Below are positions 43,579 to 52,643 of a stretch of 64,000 bases of DNA, piece by piece. The notes beneath the pieces are model-generated. The model saw nothing but the letters and a program-made list of their open reading frames with translations, made no database searches and was not told where the DNA came from. Within the stretch, counting starts at the first letter, position 1. Every line of letters begins with the position of its first letter. The stretch is from Flavobacterium praedii (GTDB lineage Bacteria > Bacteroidota > Bacteroidia > Flavobacteriales > Flavobacteriaceae). A program made the translations under genes and the position numbers. The DNA is taken from contig NZ_CP113948.1 in assembly GCF_026810365.1 (NCBI RefSeq), forward strand, positions 2,071,001-2,135,000. Reading direction: 5' to 3'.

Positions 43579-44895
43579 CTAATATTTGAGCCACTTATAT
43601 AACTCTTTCCAACTAGGTTTTTTTCCGTACATCAAAATTCCAACTCTGTAAATTTTAGCAGCAAACCAAACTACACCAAAAAAGCTGGCAAACAACAAAG
43701 ATACGGAAATTGCAATTTGCCACCACGGCACTCCAAAAGGAATACGCATAAGCATTACAATAGGAGAAGTAAGTGGAATCATTGAGAATACAACTGCAAT
43801 TGTTCCATGAGGATCGTTAATTACAGTAAAAAATCCAATATAAACACTCAACATCAAAGGCATTATAATTGGCAAAAGAAATTGTTGCGAATCTGTTTGA
43901 TTGTCTACTGCTGCACCAATAGCTGCATAAAAAGAACTATAAAGGAAATATCCTCCTATAAAATAAACCACAAAACCAAATAAAATACTGGCTATAGGTA
44001 AATTCCATAATTCTTTGATATACATTTGAGCAGTCCCCGAAAATTCTTGTTGAGCAACTTGCATCATCTCTGGAGACACTCTGGAAGTAGGTCCAATATT
44101 TACACCAAAAAAGGCAGAGGCTGCAAACATTAAAGACAAACCAATAACAGTCCAAATCAAAAATTGCAATAAACCAGCCAAAGACGTGCCAATAATTTTG
44201 CCCATCATTAATTGAAATGGTTTTACAGAGGATATGATAATCTCAACGATACGATTTGTTTTTTCTTCTATTACAGAACGCATGACCATATTACCATAAA
44301 TAATAATAAACATCATGATCAGGTAACCAAAAGCTCCTCCTATTGCAATTTTTATTTCGTTAAGTCCCCTGATACTTTCTTCTCCAGAAGCTTTAGAAAG
44401 ATGTAAAACTACTTCAGCTTTAGCATTTTTTATAGCCAAAGTATCTAAGTGTGCCAATTCTAGATTATCTTTCGTTAACTTATCGGCAATAATCCCTTGT
44501 GTTTTTTCGATAAAAATAATACTGGGACTATCATTAGATATCAATTCAATTTTATTTTCTAAACTTTTATTGGTTGCCGCTTTTGGGACATATAGTAAAG
44601 CTTCAAAATTTTCTTTAACAATACTATCTTTTAGAAACTGAAGATCAATTTTAGACAAGTCCAAGTATTTGTATTCACTACCTTTATTATTCTGAGTCAA
44701 AAATTCATTGACAAACAAACCAGACTCATCATGAATGGCAATACGTTTCGTTTCGGCTTTCATCGAACTTAAATAAGCAACAAAACCCGCAATACCAACA
44801 AATAGCAACGGACTTAAGAAAGTCATGACAATAAATGACTTGTTTCGAACTTTGGCAATAAATTCTCTTTTTATGATTAATGAAATAATACTCAT
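43579..44895 (-). CDS. ABC-2 type exporter permease (NatB-like)
   Basis: 438 residues. One N-terminal helix (SFIVMTFLSPLLFVGIAGFVAYL), a large extracytoplasmic domain, then five or six helices, with the typical YGNMVMRSVIEEKTNRIVEIIISSVKPFQLMMGKIIG cytoplasmic segment. Partner ATPase is 87 bases upstream at 44983. NatAB in Bacillus exports sodium ions; in Bacteroidota the substrate is not established. Confidence 0.87.
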   Translation of the reverse strand: MSIISLIIKREFIAKVRNKSFIVMTFLSPLLFVGIAGFVAYLSSMKAETKRIAIHDESGLFVNEFLTQNNKGSEYKYLDLSKIDLQFLKDSIVKENFEALLYVPKAATNKSLENKIELISNDSPSIIFIEKTQGIIADKLTKDNLELAHLDTLAIKNAKAEVVLHLSKASGEESIRGLNEIKIAIGGAFGYLIMMFIIIYGNMVMRSVIEEKTNRIVEIIISSVKPFQLMMGKIIGTSLAGLLQFLIWTVIGLSLMFAASAFFGVNIGPTSRVSPEMMQVAQQEFSGTAQMYIKELWNLPIASILFGFVVYFIGGYFLYSSFYAAIGAAVDNQTDSQQFLLPIIMPLMLSVYIGFFTVINDPHGTIAVVFSMIPLTSPIVMLMRIPFGVPWWQIAISVSLLFASFFGVVWFAAKIYRVGILMYGKKPSWKELYKWLKY

Positions 44896-44982
44896 TTATA
44901 TAGATAATTGGATTTTAAATTATTCGATTGTTAAATTTTTAGAAAAGTGGATTATTTAGATTTAATCCAAAATTTTAATTCT

Positions 44983-45912
44983 CTAAGCATTTTCTTTTGT
45001 TACTGTTTGAATAAAAATATCATTCACGCTTGGAATTTTCTCTACAAAATGCATCACCTGACCACGTTGCGACAAAATATTCAGCAATTCATTTGGCGTG
45101 GCGTTTCCTAATTGGATTTCTAGTTTTATTTCGTCATTTAAGGATTTAAAATTAGCCTGTCCTACCTTAAATTTTTGAGTAAGATCAAACATCAAACCTT
45201 CTACATTATCCGATAAAATACCAACTTCAAAACTGTTAGTTTTAAATTGTCTTTTAACATCAATCAGCTTTCCTTCTATTAACTTATTCGATTTGTGAAT
45301 TAATGCAATATGATCACATAATTCTTCAACACTTTCCATTCTATGCGTGGAAAAAATAATAGTTGCTCCCTCCTCTTTTAATGCCAAAATTTCATCTTTA
45401 ATAACATTAGCATTAACAGGATCAAAACCAGAAAAGGGTTCATCAAAAATCAATAATTTAGGTTTATGCAACACACAAACCACAAATTGAATTTTTTGCG
45501 CCATTCCTTTAGACAATTCTTGGATTCTCTTATTCCACCAACCTTGAATTCCTAAACGATCAAACCAATATTCGAGTTGTTTTTTGGCTTCAGCTTTAGA
45601 CAAACCTTTCATTTGTGCCAAATACAAACATTGTTCACCCACTTTCATTGTACTATATAAGCCTCTTTCTTCTGGAAGGTAGCCAATATATTGTATGTGT
45701 TTAGGTTGAAGTTTCTCACCATCTAAAATGATTTCGCCTTTATCTGGCATTGTAATCTGATTGATGATTCGAATTAGTGAAGTTTTTCCTGCTCCATTTG
45801 GACCAAGAAGCCCATAAATACTCCCTTTTGGAACGGTCAATGACACTTCGTTAAGCGCTACATAGTCTCCATATTGCTTTACGACTTTATTTACTTCAAG
45901 TATGTTACTCAT
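44983..45912 (-). CDS. ABC transporter ATP-binding protein (NatA-like)
   Basis: 309 residues. Walker A LLGPNGAGKTSL, signature ELSKGMAQKIQF, Walker B LLIFDEPFSGFDPVN, H-loop STHRME. After residue 215 a C-terminal domain (SFEVGILSDNVEGLMFDL) of the DrrA/NatA type. Forms an exporter with the permease downstream. A -7-like TACTTTTA lies before the ATG on the minus strand. Confidence 0.9.
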   Translation of the reverse strand: MSNILEVNKVVKQYGDYVALNEVSLTVPKGSIYGLLGPNGAGKTSLIRIINQITMPDKGEIILDGEKLQPKHIQYIGYLPEERGLYSTMKVGEQCLYLAQMKGLSKAEAKKQLEYWFDRLGIQGWWNKRIQELSKGMAQKIQFVVCVLHKPKLLIFDEPFSGFDPVNANVIKDEILALKEEGATIIFSTHRMESVEELCDHIALIHKSNKLIEGKLIDVKRQFKTNSFEVGILSDNVEGLMFDLTQKFKVGQANFKSLNDEIKLEIQLGNATPNELLNILSQRGQVMHFVEKIPSVNDIFIQTVTKENA

Positions 45913-45975
45913 GCTGATTTTTTAATTGGCGTAAAAGTAAATAATTTCAAAACGAAATTCTCTTAATTAACCAAT

Positions 45976-46010
45976 AAAAAACCCATCCTTATCGAATAAA
46001 GGATGGGTTT
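45976..46010 (-). terminator. Terminator after dnaJ
   Basis: AAACCCATCC (45979-45988) and GGATGGGTTT (46001-46010) arms; on the minus strand the hairpin is followed by a T run. Confidence 0.88.
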
Positions 46011-46033
46011 GTATTTTTTATTTTTAAAAAAGA

Positions 46034-47146
46034 TTAAGAAAACATATCTTTTACTTTTTCAAAAAATGATTTGTCTGATTTTTCAGGGTTCGGAGTAAAA
46101 TTATCATCCGTTAAGGCTTTTTCAAAAAACTGTTTTTGTTCTTTGTTTAAGGTTTTTGGAGTCCATACATTTACATGAACTAATAAATCTCCACTACCAT
46201 AACCATTGATACTTGGAATCCCTTTCCCTTTTAATCGTAGAATTTTACCCGATTGAATACCTTCTTCCAGTTTGATTCTGACTTTTCCATTTACGGCATC
46301 AATATCTTTTGAAATTCCAAGAACGGCTTCTGCAAAACTGATGTAAAGATCATAATGAAGATTTTCGCCTTCGCGTTTCAAGTTTTCGTGTTCGATCTCC
46401 TCGATAACAACTATTAAATCACCTGGAACACTGTTTCCTGGAGCGTCATTTCCTTTACCGGAAACTTTCAATTGCATACCATCAACCACACCTGCAGGAA
46501 TTTTTATAGAAACAGTTTCGTCCTCTACCACCATTCCTTGAGAGTCTGCATTGTTTGGTTTTCTGTCCAAAATTTGACCAGAACCTCCACAAGTAGGACA
46601 AGTTGAGGCAGATTGCATTCTACCCAAAATCGTATTGGTAACACGCATTACTTGACCTTGACCATTACAAGTCGAACAAGTTTTATAAGAAACTCCTTGA
46701 GCTTGAACTTTGCGTTTTACTTTTACTTTTTTCTCAACACCATTGGCAATTTCTTCCAAAGTCAATTTTACTTTGATACGTAAATTACTTCCTTTCACGC
46801 GACGAGGACCTCCGCCTCCGCCTCCGCCAAAGCCTCCGAAACCACCACCAAAAATATCTCCAAATTGACTAAAGATATCGTCCATATTCATTCCGCCATG
46901 ACCGCCACCAAATCCTCCAGAACCATCAAATGCTTGATGACCGTATTGATCATACTTTGCTTTTTTGGCAGGATCACTTAATATTTCATATGCTTCAGCA
47001 GCCAACTTGAATTTTTCTTCTGCCTCTTTGTCGCCAGGATTCTTGTCAGGATGATATTTTAATGCATTTTTTCGGTATGCCTTTTTAATTTCGGCAGCAT
47101 CTGCACTTTTTGAAATGCCTAATATTTCGTAAAAATCTTTTTTCAT
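46034..47146 (-). CDS. dnaJ: Chaperone DnaJ (reduced zinc finger)
   Basis: 370 residues. J domain with HPD in KYHPDKNPGD, a long Gly/Phe region (FGGGFGGFGGGGGGG), cysteine-rich region, then the substrate-binding C-terminal domains. Only two CxxCxGxG motifs are present (CSTCNGQGQ and CPTCGGSG) where canonical DnaJ has four, so it can hold one zinc, not two. From memory this is typical of flavobacterial DnaJ. It co-chaperones DnaK with GrpE, encoded 99 bases upstream on the same strand. DnaK is not in the window. Confidence 0.93.
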   Translation of the reverse strand: MKKDFYEILGISKSADAAEIKKAYRKNALKYHPDKNPGDKEAEEKFKLAAEAYEILSDPAKKAKYDQYGHQAFDGSGGFGGGHGGMNMDDIFSQFGDIFGGGFGGFGGGGGGGPRRVKGSNLRIKVKLTLEEIANGVEKKVKVKRKVQAQGVSYKTCSTCNGQGQVMRVTNTILGRMQSASTCPTCGGSGQILDRKPNNADSQGMVVEDETVSIKIPAGVVDGMQLKVSGKGNDAPGNSVPGDLIVVIEEIEHENLKREGENLHYDLYISFAEAVLGISKDIDAVNGKVRIKLEEGIQSGKILRLKGKGIPSINGYGSGDLLVHVNVWTPKTLNKEQKQFFEKALTDDNFTPNPEKSDKSFFEKVKDMFS

Positions 47147-47245
47147 AATAATTTAAAGTAAATTCCAAATTTTAATCCCAAAATAGTCTGGGAGTCAAAC
47201 CCAATTGTCACACCAATACGGATTTATGATTTGTAATTTGATTTT

Positions 47246-47833
47246 TTAGTTGCCAATTACCACTTTTGGAAAACGAATAATTTTATCCCCAAGTTTATAT
47301 CCTTTTTCAAGAACATCCACAATTTTACCTTTTAAGGCATCAGACGCCGCAGGAATTTGAGTGATAGCTTCAGCAAAATCAGCGTCAAATGCATCACCAG
47401 CCTTAACATCAACTACTTCTAAACCTTTACCTACCAAAGTACTTTTGAGTTTTTCATGAATTAACTCTACTCCTTTGGTTAACAACTCATCGTCTGACTT
47501 ATTAATTTCTACAATAGCTCTGTCAAAATCGTCTAGCACAGGAAGCATCGCTAATAACACTTCTTGATTGGCTGTTTTAAACAATTCAATTCTTTCTTTT
47601 GTAGTACGTCTTTTGTAGTTTTCAAATTCTGCAAATAATCTCAAAAACTTATCTTTTTCTTTTGCTAAATCTTGTGTTAACTGCTCTTCAACACTTAATT
47701 CTTCAATAATAATTTGCTCGCCATTTGCATTATTTTCTAATGTCACATCATCTATTTCTTGATCGAATTCTGTATTTTCTGTAGTCATATTGCTTTTATT
47801 TTTAAAAAAATTCTTAAACATAGTTTTATTCAT
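47246..47833 (-). CDS. grpE: Nucleotide exchange factor GrpE
   Basis: 195 residues from the ATG at 47833; starts at 47821 (MFKNFF) and 47788 (MTTENTE) are also possible because the -7 box lies only about 13 bases upstream of 47833. A long acidic N-terminal coiled coil (EELSVEEQLTQDLAKEKDKFLRLFAEFENYKRRTTKERIELF) precedes the beta-rich head with GVELIHEKLKSTLVGKGLEVV and KGYKLGDKIIRFPKVVIGN. GrpE releases ADP from DnaK. Operon with dnaJ, standard order. Confidence 0.92.
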   Translation of the reverse strand: MNKTMFKNFFKNKSNMTTENTEFDQEIDDVTLENNANGEQIIIEELSVEEQLTQDLAKEKDKFLRLFAEFENYKRRTTKERIELFKTANQEVLLAMLPVLDDFDRAIVEINKSDDELLTKGVELIHEKLKSTLVGKGLEVVDVKAGDAFDADFAEAITQIPAASDALKGKIVDVLEKGYKLGDKIIRFPKVVIGN

Positions 47834-47845
47834 TAAATTCGATTG

Positions 47846-47878
47846 CAAAAGTACTGCCAAAACTTATAAATTGTCAAA
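47846..47878 (-). promoter_or_regulatory. grpE-dnaJ promoter (TTTG-N21-TACTTTTG)
   Basis: On the minus strand TTTG (47875-47878), 21 bases, TACTTTTG (47846-47853). Canonical Bacteroidota promoter; no CIRCE-like inverted repeat is visible. The remaining gap up to 48085 has no gene. Confidence 0.65.
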
Positions 47879-48085
47879 TTGTCATCTTTTTTTAGAAATA
47901 AAATTTATAAAAAATTACAAACTGTTATTCTGACCAAAAAATTTAATATAATTTTAAGACTATTACGTTGTAGTTTGTTTATTTTTGACTCAGATTTATA
48001 TTAAATCCCCTAACGATACAACTCTACAGAATTTGAAATTAAGGTTGTCTTCTATATAATTATTAATTCAGCAATGCCTTATATT

Positions 48086-48122
48086 AAAAAAAGCTTCGTT
48101 TTTCTATCGAAGCTTTTTTTTT
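48086..48122 (-). terminator. Terminator after the hotdog thioesterase gene
   Basis: AAAAAAGCTTCG and CGAAGCTTTTTT arms with a 9-base loop; T run on the minus strand. Confidence 0.88.
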
Positions 48123-48139
48123 GTTTTTATTTTATCCAA

Positions 48140-48592
48140 TTATTTTAATCGCACACTCCATTCAAAATCCATTTCAGAAACTTGGATTCCTTCTTCATTA
48201 GTTCCGATTGATTTCATCCAAAACGTTTGGCCTTCGCCATTGGCAATTGTTTTTTGAATTGCTTCTTCTATCAAATGCCCGTCTTGGCAGATAAACGTAA
48301 TTCTACCCGTTGCTTTTTTAGAAAAATTAGATTTATTATTAGCCACCAACATGGATATTTTCTTGCCACTTTTCTGGATTTTATCAATCACCATTGCTCC
48401 TGTTGACAACTCTGCCGCCATTGCTTGAACAGCAAAATACATAGAATTAAAAGGATTCTGATTGATCCAACGGTGTTTTACAGAAACGACACATTTATTA
48501 TTGTCAATGTGTTTCGCGCGAACTCCACATATAAAAGCCGAAGGCAATTTGAAAAGCACAAATCGATTCAATTTTGATACCGTTAATTCCAT
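48140..48592 (-). CDS. DUF4442 hotdog-fold (PaaI-like thioesterase) protein
   Basis: 150 residues. The pattern PSAFICGVRAKHIDNNKCVVSVKHRWINQNPFNSMYFAVQAMAAELSTGAMV has the hotdog layout with N..N..F..MYFAVQAMAAE, the DUF4442 hallmark, and a beta-rich C-terminal half. Family members are acyl-CoA thioesterase-like; catalytic Glu is probably in AAELSTG. No neighbour in operon. Substrate unknown. Confidence 0.78.
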   Translation of the reverse strand: MELTVSKLNRFVLFKLPSAFICGVRAKHIDNNKCVVSVKHRWINQNPFNSMYFAVQAMAAELSTGAMVIDKIQKSGKKISMLVANNKSNFSKKATGRITFICQDGHLIEEAIQKTIANGEGQTFWMKSIGTNEEGIQVSEMDFEWSVRLK

Positions 48593-48986
48593 ATTTAATT
48601 ATTTTTTTTGCTAAAATACAAAAAATACTATGCGTACATATAAAAATTCAATAATTAAAGCAAATATCCTTTTCTGATTCTTAAAAGCCTAATTATAAAA
48701 GCAATTATAAACTAAACCCAAACAATTTCATTTATACAATAGAACCAGTATAACCGATAAATAACAAAAGGAAAAGGCTGAGTTCAAAATTCCTGGACTT
48801 TGCCATTATAAACGCGATAAAAAACACTATAAACCATTCAATACGTTTGATATAAAAATTTCAGTATAATAACCAATTGCTATAAACGCATTGCTTTTAG
48901 AGGTATTTTCATTCAAACATAGTTGTTTTTGTTAATATTTTGTTAATATATACTACTATGCGATACAAGATACTCTCCTTAAGACA
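48593..48986. other. AT-rich intergenic region, no gene seen
   Basis: About 390 bases with very low GC and no frame over about 40 codons that looks coding. It contains repeated TATAAA(C) words but no strong hairpin or known RNA. Probably spacer plus upstream control region of the DUF4870 gene. Confidence 0.5.
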
Positions 48987-48994
48987 TATATTTG
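48987..48994 (+). promoter_or_regulatory. -7 promoter box of the DUF4870 gene
   Basis: TATATTTG matches TAnnTTTG; leader of about 58 bases up to the ATG at 49058. Confidence 0.55.
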
Positions 48995-49057
48995 CATAAG
49001 AAATTACTAGGTAAGTCATTTATTCAATCATCAATCAAAAAATCAAAAAAATCAAAA

Positions 49058-49513
49058 ATGGAAACTTCAACCGAAAGAAACACAGCAGCACTTACACACT
49101 TAAGTACTTTTAGCCAATATTTAATTCCGTTTGGAAACTATATTTTTCCAATCATTATTTGGACTTCAAAAAAAGACCAATCACAATTTATCGATCACAA
49201 TGGCAAGCAAGCATTAAATTTTCAATTAAGTCTATTAATTTATTCGTTGATTTTGGCAATGATTGCTATTCCAATCTTTTTATATACTGTTTTAAAAAAT
49301 GTGTCTTTCAATGATTTAGTAAACAACAATGACATTATTTTTGAAAATTTTGATTATGGCAATAGCATCGGAATTTTGACAGTTGGAGTTTTGGCGCTTT
49401 TTGGATTTGCCTGCATAAAAATAGCCGAATTCTTTTTGGTGATTTATGCTGCTGTCAAAGCATCAAATGGAGAAGAATACAATTATCCATTGACCATTCC
49501 TTTTATAAAGTAA
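49058..49513 (+). CDS. DUF4870 membrane protein
   Basis: 151 residues from the ATG at 49058 (METSTERNTAALTHLSTFSQY); an earlier in-frame TTG lies in the -7 box. Family hallmark ALTHLSTFSQYLIPFGNYIFPIIIW and FIDHNGKQALNFQLSLLIYS, with four helices. DUF4870/Tic20-like proteins are small membrane proteins of unknown role. Located just before repeat copy C and the PadR/PspC/GIN cluster with which it is often associated. Confidence 0.84.
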   Translation: METSTERNTAALTHLSTFSQYLIPFGNYIFPIIIWTSKKDQSQFIDHNGKQALNFQLSLLIYSLILAMIAIPIFLYTVLKNVSFNDLVNNNDIIFENFDYGNSIGILTVGVLALFGFACIKIAEFFLVIYAAVKASNGEEYNYPLTIPFIK

Positions 49514-49567
49514 ATTACAATTCATAAAAGTTCTTATACATTCTAAATATCTCGTTTTACTGGAATC

Positions 49568-49680
49568 GCGTGAGGGATAGCAATAAGCTACCGAAGTAGC
49601 ATGGATAGCCCGACCCTGTTGAGAAAAGGGGCTGAATGAGCGGCGCAATAAGTAAGCCCCTTTTCTCAACGGGGTCACGC
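49568..49680 (+). repeat. 113-nt structured dispersed repeat, copy C
   Basis: Outer stem GCGTGA (49568-49573) with TCACGC (49675-49680); GCTAC-CGAA-GTAGC hairpin (49587-49600); a 22-bp stem, arms 49612-49633 and 49655-49676, pairing at every position with one T-G; 21-nt loop with GAGCGG. Conserved GGGATAG (49574-49580) and ATAGCCC flank the small hairpin. The most regular of the three copies. It lies between DUF4870 and padR, both on the same strand. Confidence 0.87.
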
Positions 49681-49764
49681 CCAAATCATCATTATATTAA
49701 TCAATCATCAATCAAAAAATGAACAGTTTCATCAACAAATCAAATCAACTCAAATTAAAAAATT

Positions 49765-50097
49765 ATGAACATTGAAAACACAAAAGCCCAGATGCGTAAA
49801 GGTGTTCTTGAGTTTTGTATCTTATCGGTTTTAAAAGAAAAAGATGCTTATACCTCAGAAATATTAGATACTTTAAAAAACGCAAAACTATTGGTCGTAG
49901 AGGGAACCATTTACCCGCTTTTGACACGACTAAAAAACGACGGATTACTCAATTATCGTTGGGAAGAATCCACATCGGGACCACCTAGAAAATACTACGG
50001 ACTAACCGAAATAGGACAAACATTTTTAAAAGAACTAGATGGCACTTGGACAGAATTGTCGGATGCTGTAAACTTAATAACCAACCAAAAACTATAG
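49765..50097 (+). CDS. PadR-family transcriptional regulator
   Basis: 110 residues. Winged helix with MRKGVLEFCILSVLKEKDAYTSEILDTLKNAKLLVVEGTIYPLLTRLKNDGLLNYRWEESTSGPPRKYYGLTEIGQTFL, the complete PadR pattern; the short (PadR-s2) form without a C-terminal dimer domain extension. It probably represses the operon it heads: the PspC protein starts 2 bases after its stop. Confidence 0.92.
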   Translation: MNIENTKAQMRKGVLEFCILSVLKEKDAYTSEILDTLKNAKLLVVEGTIYPLLTRLKNDGLLNYRWEESTSGPPRKYYGLTEIGQTFLKELDGTWTELSDAVNLITNQKL

Positions 50098-50099
50098 TC

Positions 50100-51824
50100 A
50101 TGAACAAAACTGTAAATATAAATCTAGGTGGAATGTTCTTCCATATTGACGAAGATGCATACCAAAAATTAACTCGATATTTTGACGCTATAAAACGTTC
50201 GCTGTCAAAATCATCTGGACAAGAAGAGATTATCAAGGATATTGAAATGAGAGTTTCAGAATTGTTGACTGAGAAACAAAAAACAGAAAAACACGTAGTT
50301 ACACTTAGAGAAGTTGACGAAGTGATCGCTGTGATGGGGCAACCAGAAGATTATATCATAGAAGAAGAAGCGGGAACAAATTCTAGTTTTAACAATTATG
50401 CTACTCCAAGCGGAACCAAAAAATTATACCGTGACAAAGAAAACGGAATGGTTGGTGGTGTATTGGCTGGATTAGGACATTATTTTGGAATTGATAAAGT
50501 TTGGTTACGCATATTCCTTTTAATACTAATTTTTGCATGGGGAACTGGAGTATTAGCCTATATCATCCTGTGGATTGTAATGCCAGAAGCGGTTACTACA
50601 TCAGAAAAATTGGAGATGACTGGTGAACCAGTTACAATTTCGAACATCGAAAAAAAAGTTCGTGAAGAATTTGAAAACGTTTCAGAAAAGATAAAAAATG
50701 CAGATTACGACAAATTTGGAAATCAAGTAAAAACAGGTGCCGAGAAATTGGGAAATAGCTTTAGTGATTTTATCATGACCGTTTTTAAAATTTTTGCTAA
50801 ATTTTTGGGAGTGATTTTAATAATGTCGGGGTTAGCTGTACTTGTAATGTTACTTGTAGGAGTATTTACATTGGGAACTAGTGTTTCTATGAATTTTCCT
50901 TGGCAAAGTTTTATAGAAGCGGGGAACTTTACGGATTATCCTGTTTGGGTTTTTGGACTAATAATGTTCTTTGCTGTAGGAATTCCGTTCTTTTTCATGA
51001 CATTATTAGGTTTCAAATTGTTGGCTCCCAATATGAAATCCGTTGGAAATATTGTTAAATACACCCTATTAGCACTTTGGTTAATTGCAGTTTCATTGGC
51101 AATATCTATTGGAATCAAACAAGCAACTGCATTTGCGGTAAATGGAAGATCGGTACAAAAAGAAACCATTAATTTAAAACCAGCTGATACGCTTTTGATC
51201 AAATTCAAGCACAATGATTATTTTGCGAAAGATGTAGATGATAGAGATGAATTTTTAATTACTCAAGATTCCTTGAAAAATGACATCATTTATTCGAATG
51301 ATGTAAGCATTAAAATCGAGAAGTCGGATGAAAAATATGCTTATATAAAAATTGAGAAAGAAGCTAAAGGAAAATCATTGTCTGAAGCTAAAAACAGAGC
51401 CAGCGCCATTAAGTATGGTTATAAAATCGTAGGCAATCAATTGATCTTAGACAATTATTTGATTACCGATTTGAAAAACAAATTTAGAGATCAGGAAGTA
51501 GAAATTACATTGTATTTACCTGAAGGAGTACTTTTTAAAACCGACTCAAGCGTTGAAAATTACGATCGATCTGATGATGAGTTTTTTAACTTACATTATA
51601 GCTCAGATGATTATGTTTATAAAGTTGGAAACATAAAAGCAAAATGTTTGAATTGTCCAGCCGATGAAAATGAATACAATGATGTTGACACTAATGACAA
51701 TGAAACTAATGTCACTATTAATGAAGATGGTGTAACGGTTGAAAGTGATTCGACTGTAAAAACTAATAAAAAATTCAAAGAATTGAAAATCAACAAAGAT
51801 GGTATAATTATTAAAACAGAATAG
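50100..51824 (+). CDS. PspC-domain membrane protein
   Basis: 574 residues from the ATG at 50100 (MNKTVNINLGGMFFHIDEDAYQKL). An N-terminal cytoplasmic domain with LLTEKQKTEKHVVTLREVDEVIAVMGQPEDY (about 1-105), the PspC domain KLYRDKENGMVGGVLAGLGHYFGIDKVWLRI with LAYIILWIVMPE (about 115-175), three further helices, and a soluble periplasmic C-terminal part rich in beta strands and ending in acidic repeats. PspC elsewhere senses envelope stress. Controlled by PadR, followed after 2 bases by the GIN lipoprotein. Confidence 0.88.
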   Translation: MNKTVNINLGGMFFHIDEDAYQKLTRYFDAIKRSLSKSSGQEEIIKDIEMRVSELLTEKQKTEKHVVTLREVDEVIAVMGQPEDYIIEEEAGTNSSFNNYATPSGTKKLYRDKENGMVGGVLAGLGHYFGIDKVWLRIFLLILIFAWGTGVLAYIILWIVMPEAVTTSEKLEMTGEPVTISNIEKKVREEFENVSEKIKNADYDKFGNQVKTGAEKLGNSFSDFIMTVFKIFAKFLGVILIMSGLAVLVMLLVGVFTLGTSVSMNFPWQSFIEAGNFTDYPVWVFGLIMFFAVGIPFFFMTLLGFKLLAPNMKSVGNIVKYTLLALWLIAVSLAISIGIKQATAFAVNGRSVQKETINLKPADTLLIKFKHNDYFAKDVDDRDEFLITQDSLKNDIIYSNDVSIKIEKSDEKYAYIKIEKEAKGKSLSEAKNRASAIKYGYKIVGNQLILDNYLITDLKNKFRDQEVEITLYLPEGVLFKTDSSVENYDRSDDEFFNLHYSSDDYVYKVGNIKAKCLNCPADENEYNDVDTNDNETNVTINEDGVTVESDSTVKTNKKFKELKINKDGIIIKTE

Positions 51825-51826
51825 TC

Positions 51827-52558
51827 ATGATAAAAGTCATCACATTAATCACTCAGTTTCTAATTGTAACGTTAGTGGCTTTATTTTTCGGATCTTGTAC
51901 TAATTTGAATTCTATTACAGGAAGTGGAAACATAACCAAGGAAAAAAGAACTGTTGAAGGTAATTTTAAAAGCGTTGAAGTAAACAATGCTATAGATCTT
52001 GTTATTGAACAATCGGATAAAACAGAGATAATTGTTGAAGCAGATGATAATTTACATAACGAAATTATCACAAAAGTAGAGAATGGTGTTTTGATCATTA
52101 CGTGTAAATACAGTAACTTTATTAATATTAAATCAAAAAAAGTAATTGTAAAAATGCCCGTAATAGAAGGCCTAGAAGCCACATCTGCAGCGACAATAAA
52201 CAGCAATAACACTTTGAAAGGTGACAATTTAAGCATTTCTTCTTCAAGCGCTTCCTCTATTAATGTAAGTGCCGAATATGAGGCGATTCAAATTGAAGCT
52301 AGTAGTGGAAGTTCTCAAACTATCAATGGAAAAGCAATCCGTTTAGAAAGTCATGCATCAAGTGGAGGGACTATAGATGCCAGTAAACTACTTGCTAATG
52401 AAGTGGTAGCTGACGTATCGAGTGGTGGTTCAATTCAAACGCACCCAATAATCAGTTTGAAAGCAGAGGCTTCTAGTGGAGGAAGCATTAACTATGAAGG
52501 TACTCCAAAATCGATTCAAAAAGAAGAACATTCTGGAGGAAGTATTCATCAAGATTAA
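51827..52558 (+). CDS. Head-GIN (DUF2807) lipoprotein
   Basis: 243 residues. Signal peptide with lipobox FGSC, Cys24, so a lipoprotein. The DUF2807 body is a right-handed beta-helix-like repeat: EGNFKSVEVNNAIDLVIEQSDKTEIIVEADDNLHNEI at the start, then recurring SSGGS(T)I turns (ASSGSSQTI, SSGGTID, SSGGSIQ, SSGGSIN, SGGSIHQ). It is part of the PadR-PspC-GIN operon and precedes a terminator with an overlapping promoter for the second GIN gene. Confidence 0.86.
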   Translation: MIKVITLITQFLIVTLVALFFGSCTNLNSITGSGNITKEKRTVEGNFKSVEVNNAIDLVIEQSDKTEIIVEADDNLHNEIITKVENGVLIITCKYSNFINIKSKKVIVKMPVIEGLEATSAATINSNNTLKGDNLSISSSSASSINVSAEYEAIQIEASSGSSQTINGKAIRLESHASSGGTIDASKLLANEVVADVSSGGSIQTHPIISLKAEASSGGSINYEGTPKSIQKEEHSGGSIHQD

Positions 52559-52582
52559 ACCATTTAAATACTAAATATTTCA

Positions 52583-52621
52583 AAAATCATCCATCAAAAG
52601 TGGGTGATTTTTTTATATTTG
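52583..52621 (+). terminator. Terminator overlapping the promoter of the next GIN gene
   Basis: AAAATCATCCA (52583-52593) pairs with TGGGTGATTTT (52601-52611), followed by T's. The -7 box TATATTTG (52614-52621) of the next gene starts inside the T run. Confidence 0.75.
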
Positions 52622-52643
52622 CATCCAACCCAAATTTAACATA

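Noticed and set aside
48593..49057. Possible riboswitch before DUF4870
   Set aside because: No compact conserved stem-loop could be drawn; sequence is mostly A/T without covarying helices.
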